A DNA stretch of 64,000 nucleotides. Source: Ancylobacter rudongensis (GTDB taxonomy: Bacteria; Pseudomonadota; Alphaproteobacteria; Rhizobiales; Xanthobacteraceae). Positions within the stretch are counted from its first letter, which is position 1; each line of letters opens with the position of its first letter. The notes below the pieces were generated by a model. It saw only the letters and a program-made list of their open reading frames with translations. It did not search any database and was not told where the DNA came from. Below are positions 27,320 through 36,776 of the stretch, one piece after another. The position numbers and the translations under genes were made by a program. Location of the stretch: the NCBI RefSeq assembly GCF_900100155.1, contig NZ_FMTP01000001.1:62001-126000 (forward strand), in the 5' to 3' direction.

Positions 27320-28471
27320 ATGCCCTCCAAGGTCCTGCCTCCCGCCGCCCCTCCTGCGTCCTCCGCCGCGAAGACGCCTCGGCGCGGGCCCCGCAAAGGC
27401 GCCGGAGCCTCGCCGGTTGCGGCTCCCTTGCCCGGGGGGGCGTCCGCGCCCGCGCGGTCCGGGCCGGTTCCAATTGATCTCGCTTTGCAGGGCGGCGGCT
27501 CGCATGGCGCCTTCACCTGGGGTGTGCTCGACCGGCTGCTGGAAGAGGATTGGCTACGGATCGAGGGGATTTCCGGCACCTCCGCCGGGGCGATGAACGC
27601 CGCCGTTCTGGCCGATGGCTTTGCCGCCGGCGGGCGTGCGGGGGCGCGCGCCGCGCTTGATGCCTATTGGGGGCATGTCGCCGAGGCGGCACGCTTCAGC
27701 CCGTTCCAGCGCGGCCCGCTCGACGTGCTGCTCGGGCGCTGGACGCTCGACCATTCGCCGCTCTTCGTCACCATGGACCTGATGTCGCGGCTCTATTCGC
27801 CCTATGACCTCAATCCGGGCGGCGCCAATCCGCTGCGCGCCATTCTGGAGAAGGCGATCGACTTCGAGCGGCTGCGCGCCTCGCCGGTCAAGCTGTTCAT
27901 CACCGCCACCAATGTGCGCACCGGGCGCGGCCGGGTGTTCCGCAATGCCGAGATCACGCCCGAAGTGCTGATGGCCTCGGCCTGCCTGCCGACGCTGTTC
28001 CAGGCGGTGGAGGTCGACGGCGAAAGCTATTGGGATGGCGGCTATTCCGGCAACCCGACGATGACGCCTTTGGTGCGCGAGCTGGAATCCGACGACACGA
28101 TCCTGATCCCGATCAACCCGGTGGAGCGCCCCGGCACGCCCCGCACCGCCTCGGAAATCCTCAACCGGCTCAACGAAGTCTCGTTCAACGCGGTGCTGCT
28201 GAAGGAATTGCGGATGATCGCCCTGCTGCGGCAGGTGGCCGATCCCGGCAATTGCGAGGGCGCGCAATGGGCGCGGATGCGCATCCATCTGGTGCGCAAC
28301 TCGATCATGGACACGCTCGGCTATTCCTCGAAGCTCAATGCCGAATGGGAGTTCCTCTCCATGCTGCGGGACGAGGGCCGCAAGGCCGCCGACGCCTTCC
28401 TTGCAGTCGATGCCGGCAATATCGGCAAGCGTTCCTCGGTCGATCTCGACGTGCTGCTCGAAGGGGTGTGA
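27320..28471 (+). CDS. Patatin-like phospholipase/esterase
   Basis: 383 residues. Oxyanion motif GGGSHG at 58-63, nucleophile Ser88 in GTSAG, and catalytic Asp239 in 'YWDGGYSG' make a complete Ser-Asp dyad. The N-terminal ~50 residues are a Pro/Ala/Lys-rich extension without a signal peptide, so it is probably cytosolic. GAAAGG lies upstream of the ATG. It is followed at 3 bp by a GntP-family permease. In many Hyphomicrobiales such patatins sit with a 3-hydroxybutyrate dehydrogenase and a GntP permease (from memory); the dehydrogenase is absent here. Confidence 0.9.
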   Translation: MPSKVLPPAAPPASSAAKTPRRGPRKGAGASPVAAPLPGGASAPARSGPVPIDLALQGGGSHGAFTWGVLDRLLEEDWLRIEGISGTSAGAMNAAVLADGFAAGGRAGARAALDAYWGHVAEAARFSPFQRGPLDVLLGRWTLDHSPLFVTMDLMSRLYSPYDLNPGGANPLRAILEKAIDFERLRASPVKLFITATNVRTGRGRVFRNAEITPEVLMASACLPTLFQAVEVDGESYWDGGYSGNPTMTPLVRELESDDTILIPINPVERPGTPRTASEILNRLNEVSFNAVLLKELRMIALLRQVADPGNCEGAQWARMRIHLVRNSIMDTLGYSSKLNAEWEFLSMLRDEGRKAADAFLAVDAGNIGKRSSVDLDVLLEGV

Positions 28472-28474
28472 GCC

Positions 28475-29926
28475 ATGGGCCTCATTGGCATCCTGCTCGG
28501 CCTTGGCCTGCTGGTCGGGTTCGCCTATCGCGGCTGGAGCGTGCTGCTGCTGGCGCCGCTGGCGGCGCTGCTCGCCGCCCTGCTGTCCGGCGAGCCGCTG
28601 CTGGCCAGCTGGACCCAGACCTTCATGGGCAGCGCGGCGAGCTTTGTCGGCCAGTTCTTTCCGCTGTTCCTGCTCGGCGCGCTGTTCGGCAAGCTGATGG
28701 AGGACAGTGGCTCGGTCGCCGCCATTGCCGATTTCATGACTGAGACGCTGGGGGCGCCGCGCGCCATCCTCGCCGTGGTGCTGGCCGGGGCCATCGTCAC
28801 CTATGGCGGCGTCAGCCTGTTCGTGGCGCTGTTCGTGCTGGCGCCGATGGCGCAGGCGCTGTTCCGCGCCGCCGACATTCCGCGCCGGCTGATGGCGCCG
28901 GCGATCGCGCTCGGCACCTTCACCTTCACCATGATGGCGCTGCCCGGCACGCCGGCGATCCAGAACGCCATTCCGATGCCGTTCTTCGGCACCACGCCTT
29001 TCGCCGCGCCGGGGCTCGGCATCATCGCCTCCGCCATCATGCTCGGCTTCGGCCTGTGGTGGCTCGCCCGCGCCGAGGCGGCCGCGCGCCGGGCCGGGGA
29101 GGGGTTCGGCGATGGCACCGCGACGGTCAACGCCGCTCTCGACGATCCGGTGCTGCGCGAGCGGGCGACCACGGCGCGCGAATTCGACCCGGCCGAGATC
29201 GCCCATGGCCACCAGAGCGAGGCGCGCCCCTCCATCGTGCTGGCGGCGCTGCCGCTGGGGCTGGTGATCCTGGTGAATCTGCTGATGTCCTTCCTCGTGC
29301 TGCCGCGCCTCGATTTCGGCTTTCTGGCCGAGCCGCGCTGGGGCGGGGTGCCTTTGTCGGCGGTCAGCGGCGTGTGGTCGGTGGCGGTGGCGCTGATCGT
29401 GGCGATCGTTGCGACGCTCGTCATCAACTGGCGCCGCCTGCCAAAACTGCGCGAGACCATGGATGCCGGCGCCAACGCCTCGGTGCTGCCGATCTTCTCG
29501 GTGGCGAGCCTTGTCGGCTTCGGCGCGGTGGTGGCGGCGCTGCCGGCCTTCGCGCTGGTGCGCGACTGGGTGCTTTCCATTGATGGCGGGCCGCTGGTGT
29601 CGCTGGCGGTGGCGGTCAATATCCTGGCCGCGCTCACCGGCTCCGCCTCGGGCGGGCTCACCATCGCGCTCGACGCGCTCGGGCCGGTCTTCCTGGAGCG
29701 GGCCGGGGCGCTGGGCATCGAGCCGGCGCTGCTCCACCGGGTGGCGGTCATGAGCGCGGGCACGCTGGACAGCCTACCGCACAGCGGCGCGGTGGTGACG
29801 CTGCTCGCCGTCTGCGGGGTGACGCCGCGCCAGAGCTATCTCGACATCGTCATGGTTGCTATCGTCGGTGCCCTGGTGGCGCTGGTGGCGGTCATCGGGC
29901 TCGGCTCGGTGCTGGGGAGTTTCTGA
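28475..29926 (+). CDS. GntP-family permease
   Basis: 483 residues, about a dozen hydrophobic helices. Recognisable stretches are 'FFPLFLLGALFGKLMEDSGS', 'GAIVTYGGVSLFVALFVLAP' and 'SGGLTIALDALGP', as in the GntP/hydroxy-acid symporter family. It starts 3 bp after the patatin stop and is surely co-transcribed with it. Gluconate or 3-hydroxybutyrate are known substrates of the family; the patatin neighbour makes a short-chain hydroxy acid plausible (inference). Confidence 0.88.
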   Translation: MGLIGILLGLGLLVGFAYRGWSVLLLAPLAALLAALLSGEPLLASWTQTFMGSAASFVGQFFPLFLLGALFGKLMEDSGSVAAIADFMTETLGAPRAILAVVLAGAIVTYGGVSLFVALFVLAPMAQALFRAADIPRRLMAPAIALGTFTFTMMALPGTPAIQNAIPMPFFGTTPFAAPGLGIIASAIMLGFGLWWLARAEAAARRAGEGFGDGTATVNAALDDPVLRERATTAREFDPAEIAHGHQSEARPSIVLAALPLGLVILVNLLMSFLVLPRLDFGFLAEPRWGGVPLSAVSGVWSVAVALIVAIVATLVINWRRLPKLRETMDAGANASVLPIFSVASLVGFGAVVAALPAFALVRDWVLSIDGGPLVSLAVAVNILAALTGSASGGLTIALDALGPVFLERAGALGIEPALLHRVAVMSAGTLDSLPHSGAVVTLLAVCGVTPRQSYLDIVMVAIVGALVALVAVIGLGSVLGSF

Positions 29927-29978
29927 AGGCTGCGGGCCCCGGGACGGGGTTCACGGCCGTGGCGATGACGGAGTGACG

Positions 29979-31184
29979 ATGTCGGCGATTGAGATTTCGG
30001 GCCTTTTGACCTTCACCATCGCCATCGTCGTCTTCTTCGTCGGCTCCGGCATCAACAGCGCGATTGCCCCGCTGCGCCAGTTCAACATTCCAGAGGCCGT
30101 CACCGGCGGCCTGCTGGCGGCGCTGGCGACGCTCATCGCCTACCGCTTCTTCGATGCTGCCATCGTGTTCGATCTCGGCGCGCGCGACCTGCTGCTGCTC
30201 TATTTCTTTACCGGCATCGGCCTCAATGCCCGGCTGGACGACCTGCTGGCCGGCGGGCGGCCGCTGGTGATCCTGCTCGGGCTAACGGTGATCTATCTGG
30301 CCATCCAGAATGTGATCGCCATCGGTGCCGTCAGCCTGCTCGACCTGCCGGAGGGGCTCGCCGTCTTCCTCGGCTCGGCCTCGCTGATCGGTGGGCACGG
30401 CACCACCATCGCCTGGGCGCCGCTGATCGCGGAGCGTTTCGGCGTCGCCAACGCGCTGGAGGTCGGCATCGCCGTGGCGACGCTCGGTCTGGTGCTGGCG
30501 AGCCTCGCCGGTGGGCCGATCGCCCGCTACCTCATCACCCGCCACCATCTGAAGAGCGGGCCGGGGCAGGAGGCCGTGGTCGGCCTGCCCAAGGCGGTCA
30601 ATGAGCGCACCGACGACGACATCAGCCATGTCAGCCTGCTGCGCACCGTTCTGGTGCTCAATGTCGCCATCCTCATCGCCTTCGGCCTGGAGGAGGCGGT
30701 GGAGTGGACGGGTCTCAAGCTGCCGATGTTCGTGGTCTGCCTGCTGGTCGGCATCGTGCTCACCAACACGGTGCCACGCCTGCTGCCGCGCCTGCACTGG
30801 CCCACCCGCACCCGGGCGCTGGCGCTGGTGTCCGATCTCGCGCTGAACGTCTTCCTCGCGATGTCGCTGATGAGCATGCAGCTGTGGAGCATTGGCGGGC
30901 TGGGGCTGGCGCTGGTGGTGGTGCTCGCGGTGCAGACGGTGGCGGCGGTGGCCTATATCGTCTTCGTGGTGTTCCCGGCGATGGGGCGCGACTACCAGGC
31001 GGCGGTGATCTCGGCCGGCTTCACCGGCATCAGCCTGGGGGCGACGCCGACCGCCATCGCCAACATGACCGCCGTCACCAAGACGCACGGCCCCTCGCCG
31101 CGCGCCTTCATCATCCTGCCGCTGGTGTCGGCCTTCTTCATCGACATCATCAACGCCGCCGCTATCGGCTTCCTGGCGCGCTAA
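29979..31184 (+). CDS. gltS: Sodium/glutamate symporter (GltS family)
   Basis: 401 residues from ATG 29979 (GGAG upstream); longer in-frame sequence runs into the preceding gene. Motifs typical of GltS are present: 'SGINSAIAPLRQFNIPEAVTGG' (core NIPEAVTGGL), 'LIGGHGTTIAW' and 'ISLGATPTAIANMTAVT'. The two 'GGHGT' and 'GATPTAIANM' stretches are the inverted-repeat substrate loops of the fold. Its stop overlaps by four bases the stop of the convergent hydrolase gene. Confidence 0.92.
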   Translation: MSAIEISGLLTFTIAIVVFFVGSGINSAIAPLRQFNIPEAVTGGLLAALATLIAYRFFDAAIVFDLGARDLLLLYFFTGIGLNARLDDLLAGGRPLVILLGLTVIYLAIQNVIAIGAVSLLDLPEGLAVFLGSASLIGGHGTTIAWAPLIAERFGVANALEVGIAVATLGLVLASLAGGPIARYLITRHHLKSGPGQEAVVGLPKAVNERTDDDISHVSLLRTVLVLNVAILIAFGLEEAVEWTGLKLPMFVVCLLVGIVLTNTVPRLLPRLHWPTRTRALALVSDLALNVFLAMSLMSMQLWSIGGLGLALVVVLAVQTVAAVAYIVFVVFPAMGRDYQAAVISAGFTGISLGATPTAIANMTAVTKTHGPSPRAFIILPLVSAFFIDIINAAAIGFLAR

Positions 31185-32398
31185 TCGGCGCCGGGGTCCT
31201 CGACCGTCTCGCTGACCGTCTGGCCGAAGCGCTCGACCTGGCCCTGATAGGTGCGCCGGGTCGCCGGGTCGACGACGGCGAGCGGCGCGCTGAGGGCGAG
31301 GCCGGCGGCGCTGCCGACCGTCTGCCCGACGCCCATCGCCCCCGCCGCGATGCGGTCGCCGAGGCTGACCTCGGAATCGGTCACGGTCTGGCCGTTCACC
31401 AGCCGCTGGCCGATCAGTTGCACCACCTCGGGCGAGGAGGCGAAGCGGCCATGGTTGAGCGCGTCGCCGCTGCGCATGGCGGTGAGGTCGATCACCACGA
31501 TGCCTGACTTCTCCAGCTCGCCATAGAAATGCTTGGTGTCGATCAGCCCCAGCCGGTCCACCCCGCCGGCGATCCGGCGCGAGACCTGCAGCGCCCGGTC
31601 GTCCTGCGAGACGAACAGGGTGAACCGCGCCTGCGGCCCGTTCAGCGCCCGCCATTGCGAGGCGAACACGTCGACATCGACATCGGGCGAGGCGAGGATG
31701 ACGTTGCGGATCTTGGCCGGCAGCTTGCCGTGGCGGATCGCCATCTGCCGCAGGCTCTCCATCGCCAGCCACGCCCCCATGGAGTGGGCCATGATGGTCA
31801 CGTCCTCCACCCGCGGGTCGCTGGTGACCTGCCAGACCGTGTCCTCGAAGGCGTCGCGCGAGACGATGGTGCTCTCGCGGTCGAACAGATAGTCGAACAC
31901 CCGGGCACGCGAGGGCCAGGTGAACAGCACCGGCGCCACGTCCGACCCCGAATCATGGACGATCTGGGCGAAGCGGTAGACCGCATCTTCGAAGCGGTTG
32001 TTGAAGCCGTGCACGAAGATCAGCACCCGCCGGCTCTTCGGCAGATGGCTGTCGAGCCAGCTTCTCGCCGCCTTCACATTCGGCAGCGGCTCGACGGCGA
32101 GGGTGGCGAAGTCGGTTTCCGGGTTGGGCGGCAGGCTGCGCGGCCACTGCACCTCGCCGATCTGCCGCCGGCTGTCGGGCGGGATCGAAACGGTGAAGGC
32201 GTCGAGCGACACGCCCGGGCCGCGCTCGCCGGTGTAGAGAATGCCGGAGTCCGTGGAGGCCTCGCGGGTGGTGGCGACGAGAAGGTCGACCTTGGTCGTG
32301 TCCGGCACGGCGGCCTCGACAGGCGTGAGCACGCCCACCGGCCGGTTCGAACATCCCGCGCACAGGGCGAGGGCCAACGCAACAACGACCAGACGCAT
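31181..32398 (-). CDS. DUF900-type alpha/beta hydrolase, probable lipoprotein
   Basis: 405 residues from ATG 32398 (GGAGG upstream); a longer frame to 32440 is unlikely. The start gives a short signal 'MRLVVVALALALCAGC' ending in a lipobox-like LCAGC, with Cys at an unusual -3 position. Alpha/beta hydrolase core: 'VLIFVHGFNNRFEDAVYR' and the nucleophile elbow 'AHSMGAW'. This arrangement is that of the DUF900 family, found as envelope hydrolases. Substrate unknown. The last ~90 residues are a Gly/Ala/Val tail of unclear role. Confidence 0.82.
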   Translation of the reverse strand: MRLVVVALALALCAGCSNRPVGVLTPVEAAVPDTTKVDLLVATTREASTDSGILYTGERGPGVSLDAFTVSIPPDSRRQIGEVQWPRSLPPNPETDFATLAVEPLPNVKAARSWLDSHLPKSRRVLIFVHGFNNRFEDAVYRFAQIVHDSGSDVAPVLFTWPSRARVFDYLFDRESTIVSRDAFEDTVWQVTSDPRVEDVTIMAHSMGAWLAMESLRQMAIRHGKLPAKIRNVILASPDVDVDVFASQWRALNGPQARFTLFVSQDDRALQVSRRIAGGVDRLGLIDTKHFYGELEKSGIVVIDLTAMRSGDALNHGRFASSPEVVQLIGQRLVNGQTVTDSEVSLGDRIAAGAMGVGQTVGSAAGLALSAPLAVVDPATRRTYQGQVERFGQTVSETVEDPGAD

Positions 32399-32642
32399 TC
32401 CGCCTCCGTAAGACCCCCGCCCCGGTGAGAGCGCCAGCATTAGCGCGCCACTGCGGCAAAGGCGAGTCGCCCGCCTCTCGCCCCGCCCCGCGCACAGGAG
32501 GTTTGCGCCGGGGTGAGTTACGTAATGTCATCTGCCTCTGTAAGCTCGGCGGTAGGATCGGGCCGGCAGCGCGCATCCTGGCGGCGGAAAGGCGCCGTTC
32601 GGGCAGGGCGCGCCGCAGGGGCAGGCAGGGGAGTGAGCGGCG

Positions 32643-33728
32643 ATGAGGACGACCAGGCCATGGAGGGCGGCCCTCGCGCTCGCGGCAAGCCTCGCTCTCG
32701 CCGGTTGCGGCGAGGAGCCGGAGGCGCAGGCCCCGGCACCCCGGCCGGTGCGGGTCGTCACCGTTGAGAAGGGCGTCGGCGGGCAGGTTGCCTCCTTCAC
32801 CGGCGATGTGCAGGCGCAGGACGAGGCCGCGCTGGCCTTCCGCGTCTCCGGCCGGATGATCGAGCGCAGCGCCAATGTCGGCGATCAGGTCAAGGCCGGG
32901 CAGGTCGTCGCCCGGCTCGACCCGCAAAACGCGCTGAACGCCCTGCGCTCGGCGCAGGCGGCGCTGGCGGCGGCGGAAAGCCAGCTCGTCACCGCCGCCA
33001 ACACCTTCGAGCGGCAGGAGCGGCTGCTCGGCAATGGCTTCACCACCCAGGCCAGTCACGACGCCGCCCGCACCGCGCTGCAGGCGGCGCAGTCGGGGGT
33101 GGACGATGCCGAGGCGCAGCTGAAGACCGCGCAGGACAATGTCAGCCACACCGACCTTGTCGCCGATGCCGCCGGCACGGTGACGGCGCGCGGCGCCGAG
33201 CCGGGCGAGGTGGTGCAGGCCGGGCAGATGATCCTGCAGCTGGCCCGGCAGGGCGGGCGCGACGCGGTGTTCGACGTGCCGGCGAACGTGCTGCGCGCGG
33301 CGCCGGCCGATCCGGTCATCACCGTCACCCTGAGCGACGATCCCAGCGTCACGGCCATTGGGCGGGTGCGCGAGGTGGCGCCGCAGGCGGACCCGGTGAC
33401 GCGCACCTTCCGGGTCCGGGTCGGCCTGGACAATCCGCCGGCGGCGATGCGCCTCGGCTCCACCGTCATCGGCCGGGTGGAGCTCGGCAGCGACGCGGCG
33501 ATCGAGATCCCCGCCTCGGCGCTCACCGCCGTCAATGAGCGACCGGCCGTGTGGGTGTATGACCCCGCCAGCCAGACGGTGGCGCTCCGCAATATCGAGC
33601 TGCGCCGCTTCTCGCAGGCCTCCGTCGCGGTCGAGACTGGGCTCAGCCCGGGCGAGATCGTGGTGACGGCCGGTGTGCAGGCGCTGCATCCCGGCCAGAA
33701 GGTGCGCCTGCTCGGGGCGGGGTCGTGA
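32643..33728 (+). CDS. RND efflux periplasmic adaptor subunit
   Basis: 361-residue membrane-fusion protein. Signal with perfect lipobox LAGC (Cys22). A lipoyl half 'VSGRMIERSANVGDQVKAGQVVARLD' (core VGDQVKAGQVVARLD), an alpha-helical hairpin about residues 95-165 and beta-barrel/membrane-proximal domains follow. The stop overlaps the start of the pump gene by one base (TGATG). It joins the inner-membrane pump to an outer-membrane channel, which is not encoded here. Confidence 0.93.
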   Translation: MRTTRPWRAALALAASLALAGCGEEPEAQAPAPRPVRVVTVEKGVGGQVASFTGDVQAQDEAALAFRVSGRMIERSANVGDQVKAGQVVARLDPQNALNALRSAQAALAAAESQLVTAANTFERQERLLGNGFTTQASHDAARTALQAAQSGVDDAEAQLKTAQDNVSHTDLVADAAGTVTARGAEPGEVVQAGQMILQLARQGGRDAVFDVPANVLRAAPADPVITVTLSDDPSVTAIGRVREVAPQADPVTRTFRVRVGLDNPPAAMRLGSTVIGRVELGSDAAIEIPASALTAVNERPAVWVYDPASQTVALRNIELRRFSQASVAVETGLSPGEIVVTAGVQALHPGQKVRLLGAGS

Positions 33729-36700
33729 TGCGGTTCAACCTGTCGGAATGGGCGGTCCGCGAACGGTCGCTGGTGCTGTTTTTCATGCTGGCCGTGGTGG
33801 TCGCCGGCCTGTTCGCCTATACCCGCCTCGGCCGGGCGGAAGACCCGTCCTTCATCATCAAGACCATGGTGGTGCAGGCAGCGTGGCCTGGCGCCAGCAT
33901 TGAGGACACGCTGCAGCAGGTCACCGAGCGGCTGGAGCGCACGCTGCAGGAAACGCCGCATCTCGACTTCATCCGCAGCTATACCCGCCCCGGCGTCACC
34001 ACCATCTTCGTCGCCCTGAAGGGCAGCACCCCCGGCGCCGAGGTGCCCGATGTCTGGTATCAGGTGCGCAAGAGCATCGGCGACATGGCTCATACCCTGC
34101 CGCGCGGGGTGGTCGGCCCGGGCTTCAATGACGAGTTCGGCGACACGTTCGGCCTGATCTACGGCTTTACCGCCGATGGCTTCACCCATCGCGAGCTGCG
34201 CGATTATGTCGAGCAGGCCCGTTCCAAGCTGCTGCATGTGCCTGACGTCGCCAAGATCGAGCTTCTGGGCGAGCAGGATGAGCAGATCTTCGTCGAGTTC
34301 TCGGTGCGTGAACTTGCCAATCTCGGCATCAACCGTTCCGCGCTGGTGGCGGCGCTGCGGGCCCAGAATGTGGTGCAGCCTTCCGGCACCATCCAGACCG
34401 GCGACGAGGCGCTGGTGATCGACGTCTCCGGCGCCTTCGGCTCCGAGCAGGACGTGGCCAACATCAATTTCGCCGTGAACGGGCGCATGCTGCGCCTCGC
34501 CGACATCGCCACCGTGCGGCGCGGCTATGTCGATCCGCCGCGCCCGCTGTTCCGCACCAATGGCGAGCCCGCCATCGGCCTCGCCATCTCGATGCGCGAG
34601 GGTGGGGACATTCTCCAGCTTGGCCGCAACATCGACACGGCGATGGCGGCGATCACGGCGGAGCTTCCCGTCGGCATCGAGCCGCATCTGGTCGCCGACC
34701 AGGCGGTGACGGTGGCCGAGGCGATTTCCGAGTTCATGGCCTCGCTCTGGCAGGCCATCCTCATCATCCTCGTGGTGAGCTTCATCGCGCTCGGCGTACG
34801 CGCCGGCCTGATGGTAGCGCTGACCATTCCGCTGACCCTCGCCGGCGTGTTCGCGCTGATGTGGCTGCTCGACATCGACATGCAGCGCATCTCGCTCGGC
34901 GCGCTCATCATCGCGCTGGCGCTGATGGTGGACGATGCGATGACCACCACCGACGCCACGCTCGGCCGGCTTGCCGCCGGCGAGAAGAAGGAGGTGGCGG
35001 CGGTCTACGCCTTCAAGACCTACGCCTTCGCCATGCTGGCCGGCACGCTGGTGACGATCGCCGGCTTCGTGCCGGTGGGCTTCGCCGCCTCGTCGGCGGG
35101 CGAATACACCTTCTCGCTGTTCGCGGTGGTGACGATGGCGCTGCTGGTGTCGTGGCTGGTGGCGGTGCTGTTCGCCCCGCTGATCGGCCTCGTGATCCTG
35201 AAAGCGCCGAAGAATGCCGGTGGTGAACCGGGCCGGGTGATGCGGCTCTATCGCTCCCTCCTCTCCGTCGCGCTGGGCGCGCCCTGGGTGACGGTCGCGG
35301 TCACGCTCGCCCTGTTCGTCGCCGCGGTGCTGGCGCTGCCGCTGATTCCGCGCCAGTTCTTTCCCGCGTCCGACCGGCCGGAACTGCTGGTGGACCTGCA
35401 ATTGCCGCAGAACGCCTCGATCTTTGCCACCGAGCGCGCCATGGCGCGGCTCGACGACGCCCTGAGGGACGACCCCGATGTCGAGCGCTGGAGCGGCTAT
35501 GTCGGGCGCGGAGCGATCCGCTTCTACCTGCCGCTCAATGCCCAGCTGCCCAATGCCTTTTTCGGCCAGGCGGTGGTGGTGGCGAAGGACGTGCCGGCGC
35601 GCGAGCGGCTGGAGGCCAAGCTCGACACGCTGCTCGCGAACGATTTTCCCAATGTGGTCAGCCGCGTCTCGCCGCTGGAACTGGGGCCGCCGGTGGGCTG
35701 GCCGATCCAGTACCGGGTGGTGGGGCCGGAACTCGGCCCGGTGCGCGACATCGCCTTCAGGCTGGCCGAGGTGATCGCCGCCGACCCGCTGACGCGCACG
35801 GTGAATTATGACTGGATCGAGCCGGCGCGCGAGATCCGCATCCGGGTCGACCAGGACCAGGCGCGCCTCCTCGGTCTCTCCACCGAGGCGATCGGCTCGG
35901 TGCTGAACACGGTCGTGACGGGCGCGCCGGTGACGCAGCTGCGCGACGACATTTATCTGATCGACGTGGTGCTGCGCGCCACCGACGAGCAGCGCGTCTC
36001 GCTCGACACGCTGCGCACGCTGGAAGTGCCGCTGCCGGGCGGGCGCACCGTGCCGCTGAGCCAGTTCGCCAGCTTCGACTATGAGCAGACCTATCCGCTG
36101 GTGTGGCGCCGCGACCGGCTGCCGGCGCTCACCGTGCAGTCGGACATCGCGCCGGGCGAATTGCCCGAGACGGTGGTGGACCAGCTGGCGCCGAAGATCG
36201 AGGCGCTGGCGCAGACCCTGCCGGCTGGCTACCGCATCGAGACCGGCGGCACGGTGGAGGAGAGCGCGAACTCGCTGGCTTCGGTCATGGCGGTGGTGCC
36301 GGTCATGATCCTCATCATGCTCACCGTCCTCATGCTCCAGCTGAAGCGCTTCTCACTGGCCTCACTGGTCATAAGTGTCGCTCCACTCGGTCTGATTGGT
36401 GTTGTGATCGCACTGCTGGTGTCCAGCCGCCCGCTCGGCTTCGTCGCCATTCTCGGCGTGCTGGCGCTGATCGGGATGATCATAAAAAACGCTGTGATTC
36501 TAATAGGTCAGATCGAATCCGAGCGGGCCGGCGGCAAGAGCGCGCGCCAGGCGGTGATCGACGCCTCCTGCGCCCGCTTCACCCCGATCGTGCTGACGGC
36601 GCTGTCCACCGTCCTCGGAATGATCCCGATCGCACCCACGGTCTTCTGGGGCCCCATGGCCACCGCCATAATGGGCGGCCTGCTGGTGGCGACGCTACTC

Positions 36701-36766
36701 ACCCTGGTGTTCCTGCCGGCACTCTATCTGGCGACGGTGGGACAGGAGCGGCCGGCAGGCCCGTGA
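33728..36766 (+). CDS. RND efflux pump, inner-membrane permease
   Basis: 1012 residues (ATG 33728; a GTG one codon earlier is possible). AcrB/MdtB-type architecture: TM1, two large periplasmic domains and twelve helices in all. 'GRAEDPSFIIKTMVVQAAWPG' near the N-terminus (core EDPSF) is typical of HAE-like pumps. The proton-relay region is in 'LGALIIALALMVDDAMTTTD', where the Asp-Asp pair is intact, and a later 'GMIIKNAVILIGQIE' helix. Drug or solvent efflux likely; substrate unknown. Confidence 0.93.
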   Translation: MRFNLSEWAVRERSLVLFFMLAVVVAGLFAYTRLGRAEDPSFIIKTMVVQAAWPGASIEDTLQQVTERLERTLQETPHLDFIRSYTRPGVTTIFVALKGSTPGAEVPDVWYQVRKSIGDMAHTLPRGVVGPGFNDEFGDTFGLIYGFTADGFTHRELRDYVEQARSKLLHVPDVAKIELLGEQDEQIFVEFSVRELANLGINRSALVAALRAQNVVQPSGTIQTGDEALVIDVSGAFGSEQDVANINFAVNGRMLRLADIATVRRGYVDPPRPLFRTNGEPAIGLAISMREGGDILQLGRNIDTAMAAITAELPVGIEPHLVADQAVTVAEAISEFMASLWQAILIILVVSFIALGVRAGLMVALTIPLTLAGVFALMWLLDIDMQRISLGALIIALALMVDDAMTTTDATLGRLAAGEKKEVAAVYAFKTYAFAMLAGTLVTIAGFVPVGFAASSAGEYTFSLFAVVTMALLVSWLVAVLFAPLIGLVILKAPKNAGGEPGRVMRLYRSLLSVALGAPWVTVAVTLALFVAAVLALPLIPRQFFPASDRPELLVDLQLPQNASIFATERAMARLDDALRDDPDVERWSGYVGRGAIRFYLPLNAQLPNAFFGQAVVVAKDVPARERLEAKLDTLLANDFPNVVSRVSPLELGPPVGWPIQYRVVGPELGPVRDIAFRLAEVIAADPLTRTVNYDWIEPAREIRIRVDQDQARLLGLSTEAIGSVLNTVVTGAPVTQLRDDIYLIDVVLRATDEQRVSLDTLRTLEVPLPGGRTVPLSQFASFDYEQTYPLVWRRDRLPALTVQSDIAPGELPETVVDQLAPKIEALAQTLPAGYRIETGGTVEESANSLASVMAVVPVMILIMLTVLMLQLKRFSLASLVISVAPLGLIGVVIALLVSSRPLGFVAILGVLALIGMIIKNAVILIGQIESERAGGKSARQAVIDASCARFTPIVLTALSTVLGMIPIAPTVFWGPMATAIMGGLLVATLLTLVFLPALYLATVGQERPAGP

Positions 36767-36776
36767 CCGGCCGTGC

